NCBI GenBank assembly: GCA_047967505.1
Contig: CM106539.1
Length of the DNA stretch: 64,000 nt
Strand: one strand, 5' to 3'
Origin: Dipteris shenzhenensis
Taxonomy: Eukaryota; Polypodiophyta; Polypodiopsida; Gleicheniales
Below, in pieces: positions 10,477 to 21,900 of the stretch (position 1 is its first letter; each line of letters opens with the position of its first letter). The notes under the pieces were generated by a model that was not told where the DNA came from, searched no databases, and was given only the letters and a program-made list of their open reading frames with translations. The translations under genes were made by a program, and so were the position numbers.

Positions 10477-12828
10477 CCTTGTCTCTTGTTCTTTAAATGT
10501 GTTCCTACATGAAAACGATGCTAAAGGCATTGTGAGTATACATGTCACACCCTTTACCCACCCCAAAAAAGAAAAAATGGTTTTTGCATGATGCCTTATG
10601 AACTATGCTTATCATATGGCAACTAAGCTGTATCTTGGGGAGAAGCACCAGCATTGAGATGCTCTCATAATTGGTTGAGCTTTCTTAATGGTGTTAGCTT
10701 GCATGCCTGTGTGTGTGTGTCTGGATGCACACGTTCTTAGGATCAGCATGCACACGTTCTTAGGATCAGCAATGGGCTTGCTTTCTTTCTTTCTTTTTGG
10801 TTGCAAAAAGTAAAAGTCTATCAAGTAGCACAATATGATGAATTCCTGTGAGAACCTCTAAAAAATCAACTAGCCAAAAGGTGAGGCTGTTGTAACCAAT
10901 CCAGAGAGTGGGAATGCCTCGAAGGCCCTATGGCAGTGTATGCGAAAAATAAACCGTGGTCCCACTCTCTCATGAAATCTGCTCTCCTGGCTGCGGCTAC
11001 ATGCGATCTTTTTTCTCTTTTCTAAAAAACATCACGTGAAAATAGACAGATGCTTTTAATGTCAGGGATCTAAATTATCTCCACACTTATGTATGTCTTC
11101 AAGTCTTGGCTGGGTGAAATACTGAGCAAGCTCAGCTGACAATTCCTTCCCATTCTTGCACATACTATCTACTTGCATTTTGCCTAAAAGGGCTCTTATC
11201 ATACATCATCTTGTTCTCTAATGAGTTTTGTCCTCACATGGGCTTTCCTCCATTGTTATGCTCAACCAATAGAAGAGCCTTGCATCTCTTCCTTGAACTT
11301 GCACAAGGGATAGAGAAATGCAATCATGTGAAATGCCCTGTTGAGATTTTGGGAGACCCAACGAGATGTGTGGGACTGCCAAAAGATTCAGAATATTCCT
11401 TTTTGTGCTGCACTTGCAACATTAGAAAGAGGGGAAATTACATGAAATTATCTATCAATGTTTTTGGGAGACCTAACAGGATCAATGGCATAGCGAAAGC
11501 ACAACTTGCTGGAGCTCTGAATGGAAGCTTTAATATGCAAGGGACAATATATTTTCCAACATAATGGTCTTTTTCATCATTTATAACGCTTTCAATAAGA
11601 GCTTAAACACTTCGGCCTTTCTAAAACTGTGAAACTCTAGAAGATGACAAAAATTGCCAAAATTCCCATTTTTCCCAAATGTGAACCTGTTGCCACTTTT
11701 CCGAAATTGTAGGCTTTCCCCAAAATATGTTTTAAGAAAGGCATCTCATTTTAAGATAAAATATTTTATAAAATATCTACGCATTTTGGAAGCTCATATC
11801 TTCCAATTGGAGTAGAATCTCACAAAAACCAACAAGACGACTTGCCTTTCTCTTTTTAAAACACAATTAAAAAGAATAATTTTGTAACACTTTGGAAGTT
11901 CATATCTTTCAAATGGAGCAAAATCTCACAAAGACCAACAAGGCACCTTTTGTCTGTCTTTTGAAGACCCACAAAACAAATTTTATCTTGGAGCAAATTT
12001 TATTATCCTGGGTCCCAAATTTTCAGTGCGATCTTCGACATGAGATACAATGCTGAAAAAACTGTCCAAAATAACTTTTCCTCTTTTCTTTTGCATGTTT
12101 AAACTTCTTAACATTTATTCACAAAAAACACGTAAAATCAAAATCGCAGTGCTTAAAGAGATTTTAAACTCTCTCATATAGAATTTCCTGAAATGAAGCG
12201 GTCTTAACATACACATTGGCCTTGCAAGATGTACGACATAGGCATACAATGATAGGATATGAAAACGTGAATAATCAAAATGAACTTGAGGAAGGTGTGG
12301 AGTGGCATGAGGTCATATCATTGCTGAAACCACACATGGGCCAGAATGTGCATGTTCTCTCAGAGTTGCCCCTGATGAATAAGAAAGGCCATATCCTCTA
12401 TATTCCCGAACATATTACTTGTTTTAGAGATAAAAGTGCTTCGTAATAAGGTATATATTGAGAACCTTATCAAGTGGAAGGGATCACCGGAGGAACAGTC
12501 ATGGTAGCCAGAAAGGATTGTGCAGGACCCCCCACCTTTTGCCAGGCTGATCAACAACAGTTTGCTGTTCTGGCACCTATATGACAGCCACAGCATGAAA
12601 TTTTGTGGGCGAAATTGTACAGGAAGAGATGACTGTAATAAAAGGGGGAAAGAGGCCTAGCTAGGAGTAGTCCCAGGGGCAAAAAGAGAATTGAAGGGCT
12701 AAAAAAGAGATAATTGGGGGGGAAGGGGGGACTACATCTTTCCTCAAATGTGGGTACGTTTTGATGTGGCACTGCTTAGCTAATCTACAGCTTCCTCTTG
12801 ATTTCTACTTCCATCTGCTCCATATACT

Positions 12829-12877
<49 letters not shown>

Positions 12878-12892
12878 GTCTGTCTCTCTTCC

Positions 12893-12947
<55 letters not shown>

Positions 12948-15900
12948 GTGTGCCCCTCTTAGCCCCCTCCCGTGAGCCTGAGGCCCCTGCGGGCTACCCC
13001 TCAGGCTGCCACGGGGCTGCCTTGCTGCCCCTTCAGCCCCAGCCCACTCCTGCGACCCTCAGGTCCTTGCGGGCTACCTCAAAGGCCACTGTGGGGCTGC
13101 CTTGCTGCCGTGCCAGGCCCATACGCCGCTGCACAAGGCCCCTGTTCTACTGTGCCACGTAGCTGCCAGCCCACCGTGGGCTGCTGTTGCCAAAGACCCA
13201 CCATATGGGTGCTACCTCCGCCATTAGGTCATAGGGGTGACGGTCAGTGCTCGCCTAAGGCCCAATCAGGCCATAGGAACTGCCCACAGCCCCCATACAG
13301 GCTGCTGGGGCTGCTCCCTGGCCTCAGCCCGCTGCTCTACCTCTGATCCAGCCAGCTGCAAACCTGCAAGAGATATCAAGAAGTACAAGAAATTCAAGAA
13401 CTGGGCCAAGAAAGTACAACAAAGGAGACTCCACCAACATATCTACAAAATGGAATACTGAAAAGACAAAGGAAGGACAGAGAAAGATTGCCAACATGCT
13501 TGAAGACCACCCAGGGGAGTAAATATGTGAATAATCTCTCTCTTCATGCACTATTACACTTCTGCAAACAAACAGGGACAAAAAAGTGATTTTGCACAAT
13601 GCCTCTACGAGGATGTGTAGAGGATACTTGGCGGATACAAGCACTTGAAAATGCCATGACAGCAAACTCAGCTAGGACAACTCCAACTAATACATCTAAT
13701 GTCCTCACTAGCCTCTAGAAGATATGCCTCGCATTGATTGAGAAAATAGTCAATCTGGAAGTTACAAATGTAGCCCTCCTCGCAGAGAAGGCACATGTAG
13801 ATAAAACACTAGTTGAGGTGAAGAAAGCGGGAGGGAAAATGCAAGAGGAATGGAGAAAGGAAAAGGTCAAACGAGATGAATAGGAGAAATAAAAGGCTGG
13901 GTGGATATCTGAAAAACCAAGCTCCAAGACAAGGTACATGCTTTGGAGATTGAAGTGCAACAACTGAAGGACATGAACGTGACTCCGGAGGGGAATCGTA
14001 AAGCCATGGAGGAGCTTAAAACAGAGAATGCCATTCTGAAGAAGGATGATTGCAGCCATGCAAGCAACAATGTAAGGCACACATGCTGAACTTAAACAAC
14101 AATCAGCGAGGGAGAGGCTAAGATGATGGAGTGGAATGATGTAGTTAAAAAAGGCACAACATCCCTAAAGAAAGAGTTTATCTCTGAAGCTTTAGAGGAG
14201 GAAAAGAGAAGGGCCGACAAGGCACTAAATGTCTTGCTAAGGGGCCTACCAATGGGAGACACCCCAATGGAAGATGCCAAGGTCTTGTTTATGAAAATGG
14301 GGAATCAGTCTCACTTGTGAGACAGATTGGAGGGTCGGCAAGGCAAAAGCACCAGGAAGGCCATTAGTGATGAAGCTCGGGACTGCATTGAACAAGTCCA
14401 CCCTCATGAGCATGAGGGCAACCTTGAAGGGGACTAAGATCTATTTGGCTGATGATCTCACTCTCCTACAACAGAATACCGGAGGGAGGGCATGATATGG
14501 GTAATGGCAGCAAGAGAAGCACGGAAATGGGCTGCATACAGGGATGGTAAAGTGATCATCTGAGAGAGAAGAGACAGGGAGGAGAAGGAAGATGGGGGGG
14601 AGGAGAAGGAAGATGGGGAGTTATAACGGTGTCAGGCCCATGGGATGAGTGCACACAGTGGACCGAAAATGACAATGTGGAATTCTAATGGCGCACTCTG
14701 CCGATCCGGGAGGGTTCTTGGAAACATACACTGACAAAGACATGATCTTATACACAGACACATGAGAGCCCAGAGAGAGTACTGTTGGAGATAAGTGCAC
14801 ACTATTTCCTAGTCTACATTTGTCTAAGTCTAAGTCTAAGTCTAGTCTTGATGTCTTGAGTATGTGCCATGTGGCACTTCTACAATTATCCCATAAACAC
14901 TCTTGCTTTATGTCTTGTACTTTGGCCCATATATTCAATGGGTCACATCATTGTAATCTATCAGTCTAGCTTGTGTCTTGTCTACACTCTTCTCAAGGTA
15001 TTTCTTGTTTTTCAGTCTAGTTATTTCATTTCCAGTTTCTAGTTCTAGTTCTTGCTTCCATATTCCAACATGGTATCAAAGCATGTAGATCCCCTCTCCT
15101 CTCCTCTCACTCTGCTGCAGCCATAGCTTCGTCTTCTCCTTTCAGTTTACCTCTCTCTCCGACATCTGCCCCAAAAAAACCTGCGCGCCATTTTTCTGTC
15201 TCTGCCCGCCAGCTGCACCGCCCTCTTCTACGCTTCTGCTGGCCGCCTTTTCCCCTCTTTCTGTCCCGTCATTGCGCTCCAGATCTGCGCGACAGATCTG
15301 TGTGTATCCCGCTTCAGATCTGCCCCAGATCTGCGCAGCTCAGCCACAGATCTGAGCGCCAGATCTGCGCAACACTCTGCTGTCACGACAGATCTGCGCA
15401 GTCTAGCACCCGTTCCTGCTATCCGTACAGTTCTGCGCAGTCGTCCGTACTCTGCACGACATCCGTACGTCGTCCTTACTCTGCATGACATCCGTACGTC
15501 GGCCGTACTCCGTACTCTGCTCGCCGTCGTCCGTACATCGTCAGTACTCAGCTGTCCGTACAGTCCGTGGAGTCGTACGACTGTATGGAATCCGTACCTG
15601 CACAGGTCGATTTTTTCCAGATGCTGTTCGAAATCTGCTTCATCTACACGAAGATCTGCGCCCTTTTTTGCACCTCTACCTCTGCCTGGGATTAAGGTAC
15701 TGTGCTTTGCCTCTCTCAGTTTGCTGAGCAGTCTCTCCTTTTTTTGCTGGTTCCTCCTGCTTCGATGGGCTGTCATATGCTATGGCCTTGATAAAGTGGT
15801 GAGAGAACCGGCTTCTTGGATCTCTCCTCTCATTTATTTCTGCAATATTGTAAGGGAATAGACACTGCCCTTGCGTCCTAGCAAGAGGTAAGACCTTCCC

Positions 15901-18900
15901 ACATGGCATCTTCCTCTCATTCTCTCATATCTATCGACAAATTCAATGGGACCAACTTTCATACTTGGCAGATCAAAATCAAGTGCCATCTTATGAAAGA
16001 AGGTCTTTGGGACATTGTTCAATGTGTTGCTCCCGAAGGTCCTTCTGAGCAAGTTGTCACTGCCAAGAAAGACAAAGCCTATGCTATTATATTGCTCGGC
16101 CTTGGAGATGATTACATTCATCACATCTCCGACATACAGTCTGCTCCTCCAAGCATGGATCACTTTGGATACCCTTTTTGGAGCCCGATCTAAAAACTCT
16201 AAGATTGCACTTATGATCTCATTCTTTGATCTACATATGCAGGAAGGAGCTACTATAGCCTCTTATGTCAATTATCTTCGCAGTCTTATGGTTCAGTTTG
16301 CGTCAGTCAAGTCTCCTATCTCCGAAGATATTGCTATTGCTGTGCTTCTCAAAAGCTTACCTGACACCTATGCTACTCTTGTCACTACCTTCAAGTATCA
16401 TAATAATCCTTCTCTTGAGGGTATCATCAATGCTCTCCAAGAGGAAGGAAGAACTCAACAACGAAAGGTAACTGACACTGCATTTTTAGCAAAGAAAGGA
16501 AGTTCTAAGGTAAGGAAGCCTTGCACCCATTGTGGCAAAACTAATCATATGGAGAAGGACTGTTTCAAGGCTCATCCATGCACCATTTGTGGCTGTGATA
16601 ATCACCGGGAGAGGGACTGCTACTCCAAAACCTCTACATCAGCTCCTGCATCTACCTCAGTCCATGTTGCTGCAACATTTCCATCAGCTGATCCTGCTGT
16701 TCCTTCCTTACATGATGAGAAGTGGCCTTTCTGATTACTTCTATGTCTTGTCTACCACCTTGACCACCGATGATGTAGGTCAAGGGGTTCTAGTGTCTTG
16801 GTCTTTCTATTTGTCTACAGTCAGTCTTCTGTCTATCTAGTCTTGTCTGTCTGTCTATTTGTCTATCAATCTGACTGTGTTTTAGATCCATCTTGTCCCT
16901 ACCCTTGTGGACCCATATGAGGATATCACTTGAGGAGGGGTGTCTCAGGATCTTTTGTCTGTCATATTTTCTATCTTGTCTCTCAGTCTATCAATCTTTA
17001 TGTCTGTCTTCTAGTCTTGTCTTTCTGTCTTACTCCTAGTGTCCACTTAAGGAGGGTGTTGGAGATAAGTGCACACTATTTCCTAGTCTACATTTGTCTA
17101 AGTCTAAGTCTAAGTCTAGTCTTGATGTCTTGAGTATGTGCCATGTGGCACTTCTACAATTATCCCATAAGCACTCTTGCTTTATGTCTTGTACTTTGGC
17201 CCATATATTCAATGGGTCACATCATTGTAATCTATCAGTCTAGCTTGTGTCTTGTCTACACTCTTCTCAAGGTATTTCTTGTTTTTCAGTCTAGTTATTT
17301 CATTTCCAGTTTCTAGTTCTAGTTCTTGCTTCCATATTCGGAGATAAGTGCACACTATTTCCTAGTCTACATTTGTCTAAGTCTAAGTCTAAGTCTAGTC
17401 TTGATGTCTTGAGTATGTGCCATGTGGCACTTCTACAATTATCCCATAAGCACTCTTGCTTTATGTCTTGTACTTTGGCCCATATATTCAATGGGTCACA
17501 TCATTGTAATCTATCAGTCTAGCTTGTGTCTTGTCTACACTCTTCTCAAGGTATTTCTTGTTTTTCAGTCTAGTTATTTCATTTCCAGTTTCTAGTTCTA
17601 GTTCTTACTTCCATATTCCAACAAGTACTGCCCACAATGACAAGATACACATGGGAGTTAGCTCATAGAAGGGAACTGAGGAGAGAGAGTGGGGTACGAG
17701 GCTCTGGGGGTATGGCTGTCCTCTTCAAATCACACTTGAGACCACTCATATCTGTGATATGGAGAGAGGAGCATGCACGACATATGTGGGTACAAGTCCA
17801 GCTACCAGATGCCCGACTGATCTTCATTGCAGTGTGCTACTTTCCCCCAGACACATCATCCTATGCACGTGAAGTTACAATAGGGGGACGTAGCCCATAT
17901 GAGGCGATACATGATGACACCACACAGTTCTCTAGGCAGGGAGACACCCTCCTAGGGGACTTCAATGCACGGACAGGAGATAGGCAGGTGGGCCTCCTAG
18001 ACTTTGCATATGTGAGAGATCCCCACATTGTCCTCCCTGAGTTAGATGCAGCAGAGCTCGGGATACTGAGACACTCCGCACATGTGATAGGATACATGCG
18101 ACATCTACTTGAGTTGGGGGCAGTCAATGAATGATCATCTATATTATATAATGGTCTATAGAGATGGTCATCATCTAGGGGACTCATTCAGTTTCCACAT
18201 GGCGGTGGGACAAGTACAGTCTACCTACTGGCGGCCCCCCCCCCTCCCCCTCGGAGCTGACCACTATGGCCTTTCGTATCTTTGCTATTATGCTAGCCAC
18301 AGGGGGAGCTCCTCCCATTTTTGCACGTGTCCAGATCCACTTTGACCCTACCCTCGATCCAATATATGTGAGTTATTTAGCCAGAATTCTTCTTCCCTAC
18401 ATGGAGATGATAAAGACCTTGCCCACGCCTTGGAAACCCTTGTCTCAGTTGTACAGGATGCAGCCACCAGATCCTTCCCCGTCACGACCCGATCCACACG
18501 GGAAGATGTCTCAGAACCCTTGGTTCGACGACGAGTGCAGAGAGGCGAGAGCACACCTCACATGGGAGTGAGCCCTGGGCCATTTGACGTCATCTGTGGT
18601 ACAACGAATCTTTCGGTGATTGGCACGCCGTAAGAGGCGGGCATTCCTCACGCACAGGATGAATGAGATTATCAAATCATTCTGAGGAGGAGATCCAATT
18701 ACTAGATGGGGGCTTCTATCGGAGGGGAAGCCACCTATTCCCATCATTGATCTAGATTATGGCACACTTATGCATGCTCTCTCTATGATGTCCCGATGCA
18801 GACACCACCGGATATGTCCTCTATGCCTAGGTCCACTACCTGTCACTTGTTTACTACACAAAATGCCTCTATGCCTAGGCCCACTACATGTCACTTGTTT

Positions 18901-21900
18901 ACTACACAAAATGTTTGGCTGTACTTGGCCGGCTACACGACCAAAAGGCGCAAGATCACGAGGGCCTACAGACTAAGCATTTTGCACATGGGCAGGAGGT
19001 ATTAGCTCCGGTTCTAGCACAGATGTTCAACCATGTATGCCATGGCTTCCCACCTGCTTGGAGCACTACCACTATTGTTCTGATACACAAAGTAGGAGAC
19101 CCCATGGATACTGGGAACCATCGCACCCTCATGATTGGCCACACATTGGCCAAGTTTTATGGATCGGTACTAGAGAGGGAGCTCAACATTCACACAGAGG
19201 CTTGGGGGCAGCGGGCAATAGGACAGGTAGGATTTCAGAGGCAGCATTCCACTCTAGGTCACATCCTCACTTTGAGGGCTATCATTCAGGAAGCGAGGTC
19301 CAGACACACACACTTGCTTTGTAGACTTTCAGAAGGCCTTCGACACGGTCTTGCGATCTCGCATGATCAGGGGATTACAGATCCCAGAGACATTGATTTG
19401 GGGCGTGATGAGACTATATGAGACTGTCAGAGTGAGTTTGTGCCCCCGGAGGTTTATCGGATTTGTTGAGAGCACGATAGGGGTGGCCTCCTCTCACCGA
19501 CCGTCTTTGTACTCTACATTGATGAGATTACATTCTTTATAGATTGCCTAGGGGGCGAGGGATCACTACTGGTGGCTGACCTCATGATACAGATATTGCT
19601 ATACGCTGATGACATCGTCCTCATATCAGCTTTAGCAGAGGGGCTGTAGAGAATTTTGGAGGCCCTAGAGCTGTTTTGCAGAGAGAGAGAGAGATCTAAC
19701 AGTCAACCTTGGGAAAACCAAGGTTATGATCTTCAACATCTCCCTTGCAGTGCTTCACCGACATAGGTTCATCTACCGAGGTGAGCCATTTGAGATAGTG
19801 CAGTCCTACACATACTTGGGAGGAGTCTTCACAGGACCCATCTTCACAATGACTCATGCAACTAGGGCACGACTCACACGTGGGCAGCGTGCTCTGGCTT
19901 GACTAGAGAGGCATTGCTTTCAAGCACACTTTCAGGATCCACCGACGAAGGGCTGGCTTTTGGACACTTTAGTGCAGCCATGTATGGAGCATGCTTCTGG
20001 AGGAGTGGCAGAGTGGAGGAGATTTGAGCGGCTACTAACTCCCCCGCTGTCAACAAACTCTAACTCACGGTCGAAGTTAGCGAGCGTTGAGTTTGGATAG
20101 CAAGCTATTGCTATGATTCTGTGAATCGACGTTGGAGAAGCTACTAGATCGTGTGAATGGCAAGGCTCACGCTCTGCACTCGAAGAACCCTAGGCAGCGT
20201 GACCCTTGAACCTGCGTCGAATCACGCAATTGCAACGATACACGAATCTTCGATCAACCGCGATGACGACCACCGGAATCTACCTACACTTCCTTTCGCT
20301 ACTTCCGATCGATTGTGATGTCAAAACTAGAAATCCCACCTCGTCGCTTCTTGACACACAATGCAGGATCGTTCCATCCTTTGCTCTGATACCAAATGAA
20401 ACGAACTTCCTACTTACTACAGCAGATCACGGGAGTAGCACCACAGAATATCCTCCCAGCCAAATCCTTGCTAGAGTGTGAGAGCTCACAGAGAAATCGA
20501 AAATCCCAAAATCACATGAAGGTCTATTCTCTTTCTCTCACTAACTCCAACAAGCCCCATCTCCCTAGATGAATCTAGATGCCACATGTCATCATCATAG
20601 GGCCTTTCCTAATGCATCTTTTCACCCCTCTCTTGGGATACTTTAATTTCCTTTGCCCCTAGGCACATTGCTTGCATTAGGCCCTTAGCCTTAGATCCAC
20701 CTAGTTTGGTGCTATCAGCCCTCACCTAGGACCTTGACATTAATTCCCTCCCGATCATTTACATGAAGCGCAAACAAATATATTACAAACGTAGATCCTT
20801 AAGGGAAATTTCGACTGATTCTTCCGAGGTCATGCCACCTTAGCTAGAGCGTAACACTCACAGTGGCTTGTATGGGCTACATATATTTTGTATCTTGTCT
20901 CATAGACCCACGAGGTCTCCTGAAGACGTTAATACACCTTTCTTCCTTTCTTTCTCTCTCTCATGGACTGGTTTTGAGAGGCTATAGGTCATGATGTATT
21001 CCCGCATGATCAGACAGAAGAGATGCACTCCACATGAAGTAATCCTAGCAGAGTTTGCAGAGAGACCCTTCCACATAGCTGTCTCTTTCCAAATCATTAC
21101 CTCTGTAGATCGCATTAGATAGTTCGGATGGACAGATGCAGGGTCAATAGCAAGATGACAAAAAGACCCTCAAGTCAAGGTCCACTCAACAATATAGGTC
21201 AATGAGGACTCTGTCACCACAATGTAAATATCCTAAGTCAAAGTACAGTTGACCATTTATCTGATCGTAATTAAAGAGTTTTCATATGTGTTAATTATGG
21301 TCAAAGAGTTCTTTTAATGGTCAAAGAATTGACTACGGTCAAAGATACTTGACTCTGGTCAAGTAAGCTTGACTTCGGTCGAGGAGACTTGGTTTATTGC
21401 CAAGAGGGTTAACTACGGTTAACCAAGATGTGCCAACTTTGGTTGGAGAGACTTGACTATAATTAAGGCGCCTTGACCCTTGGTCAAAGCCTTTAATTAT
21501 GATCAAGAGCGTTGACTTTGGTCAACCAGAGAATAAATATATATTTTTATATTTGTTATGTGTGCACATGTGTTCAGTGGGGATGCCCACCGTGACTAGA
21601 ATTAGTCCACAGTGTGTTATTTGCATGCAAAGCGCTAACAATTAATGGATACCATGGTGGTGCACTTTAATTAATTGTTGCAGGTACTAGGAAGAGTTAT
21701 TTTCCTAAGCGCAATGGAGCCTAACAAGAGTCTAGGAGGCGGTTCACGTGACCAAGTGCTTCGAAGACTCCAGAGTTGCCCTTAGTGGCATGTAATTAGG
21801 AAAGTAATGTAGAAATTGACAAGTGGCTGGTTGCCAAGAAGCGGAGCGTGAGAGCTCATGTAATTGGAATTCACATTTGGATTTTGGATGAAGAGCTTCC

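Larger units (their letters stand above)
14783..17623 (+). mobile_element. Gag-only LTR retrotransposon (TR-GAG-like), 2.84 kb
   Basis: The order is LTR1, tRNA-Met type primer site, leader, gag, polypurine tract, LTR2 and LTR3. The whole is flanked by a perfect 5-bp duplication, agtac, at 14778-14782 and 17624-17628. No protease, integrase or reverse transcriptase is present between the LTRs, so it would have to borrow them. The three LTRs differ by only a few bases, which means the element is young compared with its neighbours. It sits inside the LINE-A endonuclease. The extra LTR is unusual and is treated as a finding. Confidence 0.95.
14661..18134 (+). pseudogene. LINE-A ORF2 endonuclease, split by insertion
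   Basis: The ORF2 start reads [11 protein letters not shown], the metal-binding Asn region of AP-type endonucleases, near 14668. The frame is interrupted at 14782 by the gag-only element and resumes after 17628. It continues open from 17637 with [11 protein letters not shown], then [15 protein letters not shown] (the GDFN motif, near 17950). The product would nick target DNA for target-primed reverse transcription. The insertion between the first motif and the rest inactivates it. Confidence 0.8.
12960..21140 (+). mobile_element. LINE-A, interrupted by two LTR-type insertions
   Basis: A non-LTR retrotransposon with a GC-rich start, ORF1, then ORF2 with endonuclease and reverse transcriptase, all on the + strand. 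It is split by a gag-only LTR element (14783-17623) and by a reverse LTR/leader fragment (about 20044-20856). Gypsy-A begins shortly after its last recognisable part. The 5' end is set only by the change from microsatellite to GC-rich sequence and is uncertain. No poly(A) tail or target duplication was found. Confidence 0.75.

Noticed and set aside
12829-12951. Possible CRISPR-like or satellite array
   Set aside because: It is a plain di- and tetranucleotide microsatellite without spacers. No spacer-repeat array was seen anywhere.
12761-13346. Two long open frames through the CT/CTGT microsatellite and GC-rich tract
   Set aside because: They consist of Leu/Ser or Pro/Ala runs from simple repeats and have no domain.
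15228-15776. Open frame of 182 codons on the - strand
   Set aside because: It runs through the repeat leader of the gag-only element, against the direction of gag, and shows only repeat-derived residues.
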